Below are positions 15,837 through 25,751 of a stretch of DNA of 64,000 nucleotides, one piece after another. The stretch is from Desulfobulbus alkaliphilus (GTDB lineage: Bacteria > Desulfobacterota > Desulfobulbia > Desulfobulbales > Desulfobulbaceae). Every line of letters begins with the position of its first letter. Position 1 is the first letter of the stretch. The DNA lies in assembly GCF_016918545.1 (NCBI RefSeq), contig NZ_JAFFQC010000005.1, positions 1-64,000 of the forward strand, written 5' to 3'. The notes beneath the pieces were generated by a model, which had not been told where the DNA came from, ran no database searches, and saw nothing but the letters and a program-made list of their open reading frames with translations. The translations under genes were made by a program, and so were the position numbers.

Positions 15837-18274
15837 TCTTCCGATCCTTCACGATAACGGGCGCTGAAAGACGCCATCAAAGAGTTAACAATTTTGTCGT
15901 GTATTTTGTCGACGGTCTGGTCGTCGAGAGTTGTTGCGGCTGAGCGGTAGGTAATGGAAAGAGAGACGCTCTTGTACCCTGGTTCTATGGGGTTGCCTCG
16001 ATATACATCAAAGATATCGGCAGATTCAACATATTTCTGTTGTTGGGCGTGGATTGCTTCCAGAAGGTCCCCGGCCGCAACGCTGTCCGGCACAACCAGG
16101 CTCATATCACGTCGGATAGAAGGGTATCTTGGTAACGGGCTGAATTTTTTTGCTTCCTTGCTCATGGTGAGCAGTTGATGCAGGTCAATTTCGAAAAAAT
16201 ACACCGGCTGCTTGATGTCAAATTCCTTCAGCGTATCACGATGGACCGCGCCCAGTGAACCAATTATCTGTTCACCGTTCTTGATAACCGCAGCGCAGTC
16301 CGGATCACAGTAGGGTTGGGCAACCCCTGTCTGGAAGATCCGGGATGTGTCGTGCCCGGATATGCGCAGCACACGCAGCAGGTTGACCGCAGTTCCTTTT
16401 ATATCAAGAAAATCGCTGTGCAGACTGCTGTAATAGAGGGGCTCGGCTTCGGGATGGCGGCAACCGCTGATAACGGCGCAAAGATACAACCGTTCTTCAG
16501 GAAGGACGTTTGCCTCGTGCTGCAGGAAAATTTTCCCGGTTTCGAACAGGCGGATATCGGAACGCTGAAAACTGATGTTGCGGCGAATGTTTTCGAGCAT
16601 CCCCGGTAAGAGCATGGAGCGCATGATCGCCTGCTCTTCGGAGAGCGGATTGATCAGGCGGGTCACCCGGCGTCGCGGGTCTGTTTCAGCAAGTCGGCAG
16701 TGGTCGAGATGGCTTTCAGGGACAAAGCTGTAATTGATGGCTTCGTAGAAGCCTTGCGACGTAAGAATGCGTGCTGTTTCCTGCCGTATACTCCGCAGGT
16801 CATCGCGGCGGGGATAATCCATGCGGATGACGGGCTGGGTGGCGGGGATCTCGTTATACCCATACAGCCGGGCAATTTCCTCGATCAGGTCAATCTCCCG
16901 TTCAATATCAACTCTGAAGCTGGGGACCGTCACTTCAAGGGTTTGTCCGTCAAGAGCAGTGACGATGAACTCAATGCCGCGCAGATAGCGGGCCACCTCT
17001 TCAATGGCAAGGGAAATGCCGAGCAGGGTCCGGACCCGTTCAAGGCGAAGGTGCAGCTGGACGAGTGGTTTTTTGCCAGGAAAAGCGTCTATACCGTCTA
17101 AGTCAGCCTGTGCACCTGCATATTGCACCATGAGATTGACTGCACGTTCGAGAGCGCTGGCGGCAAGTTCCGGGTCCACGCCCCGTTCAAAGCGATATGA
17201 GGCTTCGGAGGGAATGCCAAGGTTGCGGGCGGTCCGGCGAATGGACACTGGATTAAAACAGGCCGATTCCAGGAGGATGGTGGTGGTGGATGAGGTGATT
17301 TCAGTCTCCAGCCCTCCCATGACCCCGGCAAGGGCCACGGGGCGTCGGCCATCGCAGATCAACAGCATTTCTGGATCCAGGGTGCGTTCCTGGCCATCGA
17401 GTGTCGTCAGCGAAGTTTCGTGCGGATGAGGACGACGGACGACAATCTGTGCATCCTGGAGGGTTTCGAAATCAAAGGCATGCAATGGCTGGCCGGACTC
17501 GAGCATCACGAAATTGGTGATGTCGACGATATTGTTGATCGGCCGCATGCCGACGGCAATGAGCTGACGCTGCATCCATTGAGGAGAAGGGCCGATGGTG
17601 ACATTGGTCAGTCGTCTGGCGGCATAGCGGGGACAGAGGTCCGGGGCCTGGATATGAACCTCAAATCCGACATCTGTTCCTGTCAAGGGGGTGGTGCTCT
17701 CAACCAGTGGCCTGAGGACGCCACCGGTAAAACCGCCGACTTCCCGGGCAATACCACGAACACTGGCGCAGTCGGGGCGATTCGGGGTCAAGTCTACTTC
17801 AATGACGGTGTCGCGCAGGGACAGAGCTTTGGCCAGCGACTGGCCTGTGGATAGATCCGGATTCAGGTCGAGAATACCGCCATGATCCTCGCTTATTCCC
17901 AGTTCTTTTGCGGAGCAGAGCATGCCGGCGGAGGCGACGCCACGGACTTTGGACTTTTTGATCCTGGTGCCGTCTGGTAAACGAATGCCTGGCCTGGCCA
18001 GGGCCGAAAGCATGCCGGGACTGACATTGGGTGCGCCGCAGACCACCTGGATTTCCTCGCTGCCGGTATCGACCATGCAGACGGTGAGTTTGTCGGCATC
18101 TGGATGTTTCGTGACCGTGGTCACCCGCGCGGTAATAATCTCCTCAAGATCAACGTGCAATTCGGTGACGGCATCCACTTCCAGGCCGAGCATGGTCAGT
18201 TTGTCGGCAAGTTGGGCAGGGGACAGTCCCTCGGTAGGTATGAATTGATTGAGCCAGCTCAAAGTGAATTTCAT
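15833..18274 (-). CDS. pheT: Phenylalanyl-tRNA synthetase beta subunit
   Basis: This is an 813-residue beta chain of the alpha2-beta2 synthetase. It begins MKFTLSWLNQFIP. An EMAP-type tRNA-binding domain (VCGAPNVSPGM) is near the N-terminus, followed by the B3/4 editing region (RGIAREVGGFTGG, IVDITNFVMLESGQPLHAFD), the B5 domain, the catalytic-like core and a C-terminal FDX-ACB domain (PLPRYPSIRRDMSLVV). I take the ATG at 18274; an in-frame extension to 18322 lacks homology. Confidence 0.95.
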   Translation of the reverse strand: MKFTLSWLNQFIPTEGLSPAQLADKLTMLGLEVDAVTELHVDLEEIITARVTTVTKHPDADKLTVCMVDTGSEEIQVVCGAPNVSPGMLSALARPGIRLPDGTRIKKSKVRGVASAGMLCSAKELGISEDHGGILDLNPDLSTGQSLAKALSLRDTVIEVDLTPNRPDCASVRGIAREVGGFTGGVLRPLVESTTPLTGTDVGFEVHIQAPDLCPRYAARRLTNVTIGPSPQWMQRQLIAVGMRPINNIVDITNFVMLESGQPLHAFDFETLQDAQIVVRRPHPHETSLTTLDGQERTLDPEMLLICDGRRPVALAGVMGGLETEITSSTTTILLESACFNPVSIRRTARNLGIPSEASYRFERGVDPELAASALERAVNLMVQYAGAQADLDGIDAFPGKKPLVQLHLRLERVRTLLGISLAIEEVARYLRGIEFIVTALDGQTLEVTVPSFRVDIEREIDLIEEIARLYGYNEIPATQPVIRMDYPRRDDLRSIRQETARILTSQGFYEAINYSFVPESHLDHCRLAETDPRRRVTRLINPLSEEQAIMRSMLLPGMLENIRRNISFQRSDIRLFETGKIFLQHEANVLPEERLYLCAVISGCRHPEAEPLYYSSLHSDFLDIKGTAVNLLRVLRISGHDTSRIFQTGVAQPYCDPDCAAVIKNGEQIIGSLGAVHRDTLKEFDIKQPVYFFEIDLHQLLTMSKEAKKFSPLPRYPSIRRDMSLVVPDSVAAGDLLEAIHAQQQKYVESADIFDVYRGNPIEPGYKSVSLSITYRSAATTLDDQTVDKIHDKIVNSLMASFSARYREGSEE

Positions 18275-18606
18275 GGCAGTACCGTCTGCATATATATCAA
18301 AAGTAAATACTCCGCTGCTCACCGGCAGCGGGCTGGTGATGACAGATGGTCGAAAAGCAGTGAAATCTCTGTGTGATTACAGGAGAGGAGGGCGGAGCAA
18401 CATGCGTTCCGGCACGTGTTGACCTGCGCATGCTGGCCGTCTCATCGGTCTTTCCCTGCACCAGGGAGAGCTTATCCGTTGTGCGGTGGGCACCATCCGT
18501 CAACCGCTTCATCTGCGGGCGTTATGGCTGCCAGGTACAGTGTACAGATCACTTGAGCCCACCATTCTGCTTATCCACCGGCGAAGCGCTGATGAACAGT
18601 TTCGAT
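18275..18606. other. Gap between pheS and pheT
   Basis: These 332 bases contain no supported gene, hairpin terminator or repeat-element copy. pheS and pheT are usually closer together, so the gap is somewhat long. Confidence 0.5.
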
Positions 18607-19620
18607 TTAGAATTGGGACAGAAACCGGAGGTCGTTTTCGTAATACAGACGAATGTCGTCGATTCCATATTTCAGCATGGCGATACGTTCAACACCGAGC
18701 CCAAAGGCAAAACCTGAAAAGCGATCCGGATCATAGCCGACCATTTTCAGCACTTCAGGGTCGATGAGGCCAGCGCCGAGGATTTCCAGCCAGCCGGAGC
18801 GCTTGCAGACCCGACAGCCGCTGCCTTCGCAGATGACACAGGCGATATCGACCTCGGCACTGGGTTCGGTGAAGGGAAAAAAGCTCGGTCGAAAGCGCAG
18901 GGCCAGTTCCCGCTCAAACATGGTCCGGGTAAAACTGGTCAACACACCTTTGAGATCGGCAAAAGACACATCCCGGTCAACCAGGAACCCTTCCACCTGG
19001 TGGAACATGGGGGTATGGGTAATATCAGAGTCGCATCGATAGACTTTACCCGGAGCTATGTACCGCAGGGGTGGTTCCTGCTGCTCCATGATCCGTGCCT
19101 GCATTGGCGAGGTGTGGGTGCGCAGGAGGATGGAATCCGTGACATAAAAAGTGTCATGCATGTCCCGGGCAGGATGATGCTGAGGAATATTGAGCGCTTC
19201 GAAGTTGTAATAATCGGTTTCGACGTCAGGTCCTTCGGCAACAGCAAATCCAAGTCCCTCGAAGATGGAGCAGATCTCTTCCATCACCTGAGTGACCGGA
19301 TGCAGTTTGCCGAAGGGCAGAAATCGCCCGGGCAGGCTGAGGTCAACCTTGGAGGCAGCTGTGGCAGAGAATTGGCTTGCTAGCTGCTCTTTTTGCTTTT
19401 CAAAAGCATTTTCCACCGCCTGCTTCACTTCGTTGGCCAGTTGACCAAGGCGGGGACGGTCCTCAGCAGGGACCGTTTTCAGCTGGCGCATGATTCCGGT
19501 CAGCAGCCCGCCTTTTCTTCCCAGATATTTGACTCTGAAGGCCTCAAGCTGAGTCACATCGGTGATCTGCTGCAGCGATTCCTCAGCCTCAGCCTGGAGC
19601 TTGAGCAGCTCTGATTCCAT
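18607..19620 (-). CDS. pheS: Phenylalanyl-tRNA synthetase alpha subunit
   Basis: This is a 337-residue catalytic subunit. An N-terminal coiled coil (about 1-85) is followed by the class II core: motif 1 [19 protein letters not shown], motif 2 in [18 protein letters not shown], and motif 3 near the end ([22 protein letters not shown]). The start at 19620 ([16 protein letters not shown]) fits family alignments, and the longer frame to 19746 only overlaps rplT. Confidence 0.95.
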   Translation of the reverse strand: MESELLKLQAEAEESLQQITDVTQLEAFRVKYLGRKGGLLTGIMRQLKTVPAEDRPRLGQLANEVKQAVENAFEKQKEQLASQFSATAASKVDLSLPGRFLPFGKLHPVTQVMEEICSIFEGLGFAVAEGPDVETDYYNFEALNIPQHHPARDMHDTFYVTDSILLRTHTSPMQARIMEQQEPPLRYIAPGKVYRCDSDITHTPMFHQVEGFLVDRDVSFADLKGVLTSFTRTMFERELALRFRPSFFPFTEPSAEVDIACVICEGSGCRVCKRSGWLEILGAGLIDPEVLKMVGYDPDRFSGFAFGLGVERIAMLKYGIDDIRLYYENDLRFLSQF

Positions 19621-19630
19621 GGCGAAACGG

Positions 19631-19987
19631 TCAGGAAGCCATCTGCCTGGAGGCATTGACGACCGCGGTAAAAGCGTTGGGATCGACAATGGCCAGGTTG
19701 GACAGCACCTTGCGGTCAAGTTCGATGGCGTTTTTGGAAAGACCACTGATCAGGCGACTGTAATTGGTCCCGTTCTGCTTGGCTGCCGCGTTGATCCGGG
19801 TGATCCAGAGTTGACGAAATTCTCGTTTTTTGGTGCGACGATCGCGATATGCGTAGCAGAGAGCACGGTCGACTGCTTCCGCGGCGGTCTTGAACAGGCG
19901 ATGTTTACCGCCACGATAGCCTTTGGCAAGTTTTAAAACTTTATTTCTTCTGCGGCGCGCTTTGAAGCCGCGGGTGACACGAGGCAT
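19631..19987 (-). CDS. rplT: 50S ribosomal protein L20
   Basis: This is a 118-residue protein of normal length. It starts [19 protein letters not shown] and has the C-terminal globular part ([18 protein letters not shown]). It lies 10 nt before pheS in the usual infC-rpmI-rplT order. Confidence 0.97.
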   Translation of the reverse strand: MPRVTRGFKARRRRNKVLKLAKGYRGGKHRLFKTAAEAVDRALCYAYRDRRTKKREFRQLWITRINAAAKQNGTNYSRLISGLSKNAIELDRKVLSNLAIVDPNAFTAVVNASRQMAS

Positions 19988-20108
19988 TTTTTCTCTCCGT
20001 TTGAGCGTGTAAAAAAGTGAGCATGCTGACCCACGCTACAGTACCTGAACCGACATCAGGCTGGTGGACGGTTCGATTTTTTGCTGCAATTTTTCGGGTC
20101 AGAGTGCT

Positions 20109-20306
20109 CTATAAGTAAGGAAGCATTCTGCGGACGGCGCGCTCATCGGACTCGGCAACAAGAGCACCCTGGCGCAGATTTCTTTTTCGTTTCGTGGATT
20201 TTTTCGTCAGGATATGTGAGCTGTAGGCTTTACGACGACGGATTTTTCCTCCTCCAGTCGCCTTGAACCGTTTAGCGGCACCCCTGTTTGTTTTCATTTT
20301 AGGCAT
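20109..20306 (-). CDS. rpmI: 50S ribosomal protein L35
   Basis: This is a 65-residue basic protein beginning [18 protein letters not shown] and ending RRMLPYL. The start at 20306 is set by homology. Upstream in-frame codons to 20405 overlap infC and are not used. Confidence 0.95.
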   Translation of the reverse strand: MPKMKTNRGAAKRFKATGGGKIRRRKAYSSHILTKKSTKRKRNLRQGALVAESDERAVRRMLPYL

Positions 20307-20385
20307 TTTTGACTCCTGGTCTCTGGCCGGAATGGACGCAGGTCGTGGGTATGCATCTTCATTCCGGATAATAATTGCACTGCTG

Positions 20386-20934
20386 TCAGGGTTTTGGACC
20401 AACAAACATTACGAGTTGCCGACCTTCCATCTTCGGTTCCTGAATGATGACACAGTCTTCTCGGAGCGTATCGGCTATTTTATTCAGCGCATCGAGTCCA
20501 ATGGTTTGAGCATAGATAATTTCCCGGCCGCGAAAACGCATGGTCACCTTGACTTTATTTTTATCTTCAAGAAATTCCTTAATTTTTCGAATCTTGAAGT
20601 TGAGATCATGTTCTTCGGTTTTCGGCCGAAACTTGATCTCCCTGGTCTCGATAACCGTCTGTTTTTTCTTGGCCTCCTGTTGTTTCTTTTTCAGTTCGTA
20701 CCGGAATTTATCATAATTCATAATCCGGCAGACAGGAGGATCGGCCTTGTCGGAAACTTCTACCAGATCCAGACCCTGTTCCCTGGCGGATTCGAGGGCA
20801 TCTCTGGTATTGACTATTCCGCGTTGCTCACCATCGGAATCGATGAGACGAATCTCTCGGTAGTCGATGTTTTCGTTGATTTTTATCTTCAGTTCCTGCT
20901 GTGGGGAAAGTTTTTTGCTGCCTCGTTTTTTGAT
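20386..20934 (-). CDS. infC: Translation initiation factor IF-3, AUC start
   Basis: This is a 182-residue IF-3. The N-domain reads [18 protein letters not shown], then [19 protein letters not shown], and the C-domain includes [17 protein letters not shown]. No ATG, GTG or TTG suits the start: the first ATG (20721) would delete the N-domain. An AGGAGG lies 7 nt before an ATC codon at 20934, which gives the expected length. Non-canonical starts (AUU in E. coli) are the basis of IF-3 autoregulation, so an AUC start fits the family. Automatic annotation is likely to truncate this gene. Confidence 0.88.
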   Translation of the reverse strand: MKKRGSKKLSPQQELKIKINENIDYREIRLIDSDGEQRGIVNTRDALESAREQGLDLVEVSDKADPPVCRIMNYDKFRYELKKKQQEAKKKQTVIETREIKFRPKTEEHDLNFKIRKIKEFLEDKNKVKVTMRFRGREIIYAQTIGLDALNKIADTLREDCVIIQEPKMEGRQLVMFVGPKP

Positions 20935-20960
20935 GTTCGTTCCTCCTGTTGTGTGGTTGA

Positions 20961-22886
20961 TCAGGCAACTCGGGGGTTGCTTTCGGCACTGACCAGATCA
21001 CAGAAGGCATCCGGCGTCATCGGGGGCAGGTTCTGCCCATCTTTTTTACGCACAGTGATGGTGCCTTCTTCTTTTTCCCGTTGGCCGACTATCAGCATAT
21101 AGGGAATTTTCATGATCTGAGCTTCTCGAATCTTATAATTCAGTTTTTCGTTGCGCACATCCTGTTCGATCCGAATACCGCGCTGGCGAAGCTGGGTATA
21201 AACCTGTTGACAGTACTCGCCCTGGTCGTCGGTGATATTCATGATCCGTGCCTGTTCCGGCGCCATCCACAGAGGAAAAGCCCCGGCATAATGCTCGATG
21301 AGGACACCGATGAATCGTTCCAGTGACCCCATAAGGGCGCGATGGATCATGATAGGCTGATGTTCGCCACCGTCTTCACCGGTATAGCGCATCCGGAACC
21401 GTTCCGGAAGATTGAAATCGACCTGGATGGTGGAACATTGCCAGGAGCGTCCTAACTGATCCTTGATTTTTATATCAATTTTGGGGCCGTAAAAGACGCC
21501 TTCACCCGGATCGATCTGATACTGCAATTGCTTTTTTTCCAGGGCCTGTTTCAGTGCCTGGGTCGAGAGGTCCCAGTGTTCATCCGATCCGACATATTTT
21601 TTCGGTCTGGTGGACAGAAACACATCGTACTCGGCAAAGCCAAAGGTTTTCAGAATATGCAGGTTGAAATCCAAGATGTTGAAGATTTCTTCTTCAAGCT
21701 GATCGGGCCGACAGAAGATATGCGCATCATCCTGTGTAAACCCTCTGACCCGCATCAGGCCATGGAGAGCGCCTGTCCGTTCGTAGCGGTACACGGTGCC
21801 CAGTTCGCACCAGCGAATTGGGAATTCCCGATAGCTGTGCTTGTCGGCGTTATAGATACCGATGTGAAAGGGACAGTTCATCGGTTTCAACTGGTACATC
21901 ACCTCGTCGATTTCCATGGCGGAATACATGTTGTCGCCGTAAAAATCAAGATGTCCCGAAGTTTTCCACAGATCCTGGCGGGCAATGTGCGGAGTATAGA
22001 GCAGTTGATAGCCGTGCCGATAGTGCTCGTCTTTCCAGAAATCCTCGATCAATCGGCGCAGCAGGGCTCCGCGTGGTTGCCAGAGGATGAGGCCGGGGCC
22101 AACCTCATCCTGGATGGTGAACAGGCCCAGTTGTCTACCCAATCGGCGATGATCTCGTTTACGTGCTTCTTCCAGGCGGGTCAGGTACTGCTGCAGTTCT
22201 TTTTTGTCGGCAAAGGCTGTTCCGTAAATCCGGGTCAGCATCTGCCGTTTTTCGTCTCCACGCCAATAGGAACCCGCCACCCGTAACAGTTTGAAAACTT
22301 TCAGCCAGGACGAGTCCGGCACATGGGGGCCGCGGCAGAGATCGACAAAGGAGCCGTGAGAGTACACACTGACTGTGTTCGTATCCATTTCGCTGAGAAG
22401 CTCGACTTTGTACGTCTCGCCGTGTTGCTCAAAGCGGGCGATGGCTTCGTCCCGGCTCATCTCGCGACGGTGAAAAGGCAGGCGGTTGTTGACGATTTCC
22501 GCCATTTTCTGTTCGATCTGTTCGAATTCATCGGGCGAGAAAGGTTTTTCCCGATCGAAATCGTAATAAAACCCGTCTTCAATCGCCGGGCCGATGGCCA
22601 CTTTGACCGCATCGCCATAGAGCTCTTTCACCGCCAGGGCCATGATATGGGCGGTGGAGTGGCGAAGAATTTCCTGGCCGGTTTCGGAGTAAACTGAAAT
22701 TGGTTCCAGGGTGCCATCTTCGCCAAGGGAGCTGGACAGGTCAAGCAATTCGCCGTTGTACCGCACAGCAACTGTCTGTTTGCGTTGTTTGCTGGAAAGC
22801 AGTTCCTTGACGATTTCCGCCACAGGTGAACCCTGTGGAAAAGCCTTGCTTTCACCGTCTTGTAAGGAAACTGCTATTTCTGTCAT
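20961..22886 (-). CDS. thrS: Threonyl-tRNA synthetase
   Basis: This is a 641-residue class II synthetase. It has an N-terminal TGS domain (about 1-65), the second editing domain with the HSTAHIMALAV histidines and SHGSFVDLCRGPH, the catalytic core (MNCPFHIGIY, motif 2 RYERTGALHGLMRVRGFTQDD, motif 3 with IHRALMGSLERF) and a C-terminal anticodon-binding domain. The zinc ligands (Cys in MNCPFH, His in the TQDDAH segment, and a later His) are present. It is the first gene of the cluster and ends 26 nt before infC. Confidence 0.96.
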   Translation of the reverse strand: MTEIAVSLQDGESKAFPQGSPVAEIVKELLSSKQRKQTVAVRYNGELLDLSSSLGEDGTLEPISVYSETGQEILRHSTAHIMALAVKELYGDAVKVAIGPAIEDGFYYDFDREKPFSPDEFEQIEQKMAEIVNNRLPFHRREMSRDEAIARFEQHGETYKVELLSEMDTNTVSVYSHGSFVDLCRGPHVPDSSWLKVFKLLRVAGSYWRGDEKRQMLTRIYGTAFADKKELQQYLTRLEEARKRDHRRLGRQLGLFTIQDEVGPGLILWQPRGALLRRLIEDFWKDEHYRHGYQLLYTPHIARQDLWKTSGHLDFYGDNMYSAMEIDEVMYQLKPMNCPFHIGIYNADKHSYREFPIRWCELGTVYRYERTGALHGLMRVRGFTQDDAHIFCRPDQLEEEIFNILDFNLHILKTFGFAEYDVFLSTRPKKYVGSDEHWDLSTQALKQALEKKQLQYQIDPGEGVFYGPKIDIKIKDQLGRSWQCSTIQVDFNLPERFRMRYTGEDGGEHQPIMIHRALMGSLERFIGVLIEHYAGAFPLWMAPEQARIMNITDDQGEYCQQVYTQLRQRGIRIEQDVRNEKLNYKIREAQIMKIPYMLIVGQREKEEGTITVRKKDGQNLPPMTPDAFCDLVSAESNPRVA

Positions 22887-22950
22887 GGTCCCTGCAAAAA
22901 GGAAAGGCTAATGAGCAGAAGAGTCTTCTGCATCCTAGCCTTTGTCGTTT

Positions 22951-23025
22951 TGGTAGGCGCGGACGGGGTCGAACCGACGACATCTACCACGTCAAGGTAG
23001 CGCTCTCCCACTGAGCTACGCGCCT
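22951..23025 (-). tRNA. tRNA-Val (GAC), CCA encoded
   Basis: The minus strand folds into a cloverleaf with acceptor AGGCGCG/CGCGCCT, D arm GCTC/GAGC, and anticodon stem CTACC/GGTAG with loop TTGACGT (anticodon GAC). The T arm is GTCGG-TTCGACC-CCGTC. The 3' CCA is encoded. It lies upstream of thrS on the same strand. Confidence 0.95.
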
Positions 23026-23278
23026 GCACTTATTGTATCTATAAACTGCCTATTTAAACCAAAGTTTCGAAAACCGCAAGTCAAATATCAGCTCCCATGC
23101 AGAGTGTCAAGAAAAATTCAGACAGCTGAAGCAGATTAGGGTTTGTCCGGTAAGGAGATGATCTGCGCTGAATCAAGGCGCGCAGGCAATTGAGCCGCAG
23201 AAATAGAGGTGCGCTTCCGCAGATTACCTTTGTCCGCAACACAAGAAGTCAGGGAAAACATACGATTCCGGATGGGCA

Positions 23279-24094
23279 CTAAATCATGGCATGACGCGCT
23301 CTAGCTGACACCCATTCACTGATTACAACCGTACCGAGGATAACGAGGAAAATGAGACTGACCTGTGGCCAGGCCAGGGTGTTGAGCGAATGGGACAGTT
23401 CAAGGCCAATACCGCCGGCGCCGACCAGGCCGATGACAGTGGATTCTCTGATGTTGATATCCCAGCGGAAAACAGTGATGCCTGCGAAAGCCGGGAGAAC
23501 CTGAGGAACAATAGCGAATTCAAGAACCTGTGCTGGTGAAGCACCGGTGGCTGTTATAGCTTCCACCTGGGAGATATCGATTTCTTCAATGGCCTCATAG
23601 AGCAATTTGCCAATGAATCCTATGGAACGGAATGCAATGGCAATGATGCCGGCGAGCAGCCCCGGGCCGAGGATGGCAACCAGCAGTAAAGCCCAGATCA
23701 GTGAATTGATTGACCTGGAACCGACGATAACAAGCAGGGCTACAGGGCGAATAAAACGGACACTGGGAGTGGTGTTGCGGGCAGCGAGAAAGGCGATTGG
23801 GACTGCTGGCAGCAGGGCGAGCAGAGTACCTAGCGTGGCAATGTTAAGGGTATCCCACAGTGGTATCCACAAACGTTCCATGTAGGACCAGCGGGGTGGC
23901 AGCATACGACCGCCGATGTCGACCGCCTGGCGGGGAGCATCCTGAACAAAAATCCACATGGTGTTTTCGTTCATAAGCCGCCAGGCGAGTAGAAACAGAA
24001 CCACTAGCACCAGTTGCAAGGCCCATATGCGGAATCGATCACCATGGGTACGTCGCTGCCATACTTTTTTTGTGCCGATATGCTGAACAGGCAT
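23279..24094 (-). CDS. phnE: Phosphonate/phosphite-type ABC transporter permease 2
   Basis: This is a 271-residue inner-membrane permease with about six helices. The binding-protein-dependent permease loop reads EAITATGASPAQVLEFAIVPQ, followed by DINIRESTVIGLVGAGGIG, the signature of PhnE. It is the second of two PhnE paralogues and overlaps the first by 1 nt. The two probably form a heterodimer. Confidence 0.88.
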   Translation of the reverse strand: MPVQHIGTKKVWQRRTHGDRFRIWALQLVLVVLFLLAWRLMNENTMWIFVQDAPRQAVDIGGRMLPPRWSYMERLWIPLWDTLNIATLGTLLALLPAVPIAFLAARNTTPSVRFIRPVALLVIVGSRSINSLIWALLLVAILGPGLLAGIIAIAFRSIGFIGKLLYEAIEEIDISQVEAITATGASPAQVLEFAIVPQVLPAFAGITVFRWDINIRESTVIGLVGAGGIGLELSHSLNTLAWPQVSLIFLVILGTVVISEWVSARARHAMI

Positions 24095-24921
24095 TATTGC
24101 ACCCGGTTACGGATGAAGCCGGAACTGTATTCCGAAATAAAAACAATAGCGATAATAATGAGTAGAATCGCAGCCGCGGAATCGAACTCATAACGATCGA
24201 TGGCGGTATTGAGGGTCGCTCCGATGCCACCGGCGCCAACAATGCCGATGACTGCTGATTCACGGAAATTGATATCCAGTCGGTACATGGACAGACCGAT
24301 GAGTCGCGGCATGACCTGTGGCTGGACAGCATAATTGATCAGTTGCAGCCAGCTGGCGCCAGTGGAGCGGATGGCCTCGGTCTGACTCTCGTCGATATCC
24401 TCGATATCCTCGGCCAGCAATTTGGCAAGAAAACCGATGGTGGCCAGGGTGAGGGTCAGGAATCCGGCCAAGGGACCGAATCCAACCATGGCGACAAACA
24501 AGATGGCGATGATTATCTCCTGAAAACTGCGGGTAATAGCGATAATCGATCGACAGGCCAGATAGATCGGCGCTGGTGCCAGATTACGCGCTGCTCCAAC
24601 GCCTATGGGAATGGAAAGCGCTATCCCGGCAATGGTGGAGGTCAAGGTCATGGTCAGGCTTTCCTTGATTCCCTGCCAGATATCACTACTACGGGAGAGA
24701 AAATCAGGGGTAAAAAAAGCGGAAATAAATATCCAGCCCCGCGGTATTCCCTCAGCGACCCGTGTCCAGTTGATTTCCACGCTGGTAAACCCAAGGACAA
24801 GATAGCCTGAAATGAACAGATACATGCCATAGCGAAGCCATGCTCTGCGGATGAACGGCGGCTTTTTCCAGCGAGTGGGGTATTGACTGACAGCCTGAAT
24901 CTGTTTGGGATGGTGCAACAT
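24094..24921 (-). CDS. phnE: Phosphonate/phosphite-type ABC transporter permease 1
   Basis: This is a 275-residue permease with an EAA loop (EAIRSTGASWLQLINYAVQ) and the PhnE block RLDINFRESAVIGIVGAGGIG. Six membrane helices are predictable. Its start overlaps the end of phnC by 1 nt. Both permeases keep the DIN-RES-VIG-VGAGGIG motif, so neither is degenerate. Confidence 0.88.
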   Translation of the reverse strand: MLHHPKQIQAVSQYPTRWKKPPFIRRAWLRYGMYLFISGYLVLGFTSVEINWTRVAEGIPRGWIFISAFFTPDFLSRSSDIWQGIKESLTMTLTSTIAGIALSIPIGVGAARNLAPAPIYLACRSIIAITRSFQEIIIAILFVAMVGFGPLAGFLTLTLATIGFLAKLLAEDIEDIDESQTEAIRSTGASWLQLINYAVQPQVMPRLIGLSMYRLDINFRESAVIGIVGAGGIGATLNTAIDRYEFDSAAAILLIIIAIVFISEYSSGFIRNRVQ

Positions 24922-25748
24922 CAGGCCGGTACCAGCGGGCTTTGTGTCATCGGATCGAGCTGAACATAGGGGTCAGGTTGACACTCTGTTTCTTGAATAG
25001 TGCCAGTCCAGTCCTCGGCACCATAGATCATTGTCAATGCTGTGGCGTCGAGGCTCTCTGGTGGTCCATCGAAGACCACCAGGCCTTTGCGAAGACCAAC
25101 TATTCTCTGGACAAACATTCGGGCCAGTGCAACATCATGAATATTGATGATTGCGGCCAATTGCTGTTCAGCACAAACGTCAGTGAGGAGTCGCATAATC
25201 TGACGAGAGGTTTTGGGATCTAGGCTTGCCGTGGGCTCATCCACCAGTAAAAGATCGGGATTTTGCAGCAAAGCACGGGCGATCCCGACCCGTTGGCGTT
25301 GGCCACCGGACAGCGTGTCGGCGCGTTTGTCGATATGATCGGCAAGTCCGACTCGGTCGAGGGTGGCAAAAGCCTTGGCAACAGCTGCAGCAGGAAATTG
25401 ACGAAGCAGGCTGCGCCAGAAACTAACATATCCCAGTTGACCGCTGAGAACGTTTTCCATGACCGTCAACCGTTCTACCAGGGCAAATTCCTGAAAAATC
25501 ATGGCCATGCGCCGCCGGGCCTGTCGCAATTGCGAATGGTTCAGTCTGGTCAGGTCGATATCATTCAGATAGATGGAACCGCCGCTGGGCTCAACCAATC
25601 GGTTGACACAACGAATAAGGGTCGATTTACCAGCCCCCGAAGGACCGATGAGGCCGACAACCTGACCTGCGGGTATGGTCAGGGTGACGCCACCAAGGGC
25701 CTGGTCCCCGGTGGCGTACCTTTTGCTCAGTGCCTGTACACGCAGCAT
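24921..25748 (-). CDS. phnC: Phosphonate/phosphite-type ABC transporter ATPase
   Basis: This is a 275-residue nucleotide-binding protein. It has Walker [10 protein letters not shown] (about 34-42), Q-loop FQEFALV, signature [15 protein letters not shown] and Walker [13 protein letters not shown]. PhnC-type features include [17 protein letters not shown]-terminal tail of about 25 residues extends past the usual end. It follows phnD by 3 nt. Confidence 0.9.
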   Translation of the reverse strand: MLRVQALSKRYATGDQALGGVTLTIPAGQVVGLIGPSGAGKSTLIRCVNRLVEPSGGSIYLNDIDLTRLNHSQLRQARRRMAMIFQEFALVERLTVMENVLSGQLGYVSFWRSLLRQFPAAAVAKAFATLDRVGLADHIDKRADTLSGGQRQRVGIARALLQNPDLLLVDEPTASLDPKTSRQIMRLLTDVCAEQQLAAIINIHDVALARMFVQRIVGLRKGLVVFDGPPESLDATALTMIYGAEDWTGTIQETECQPDPYVQLDPMTQSPLVPA

Positions 25749-25751
25749 GGT

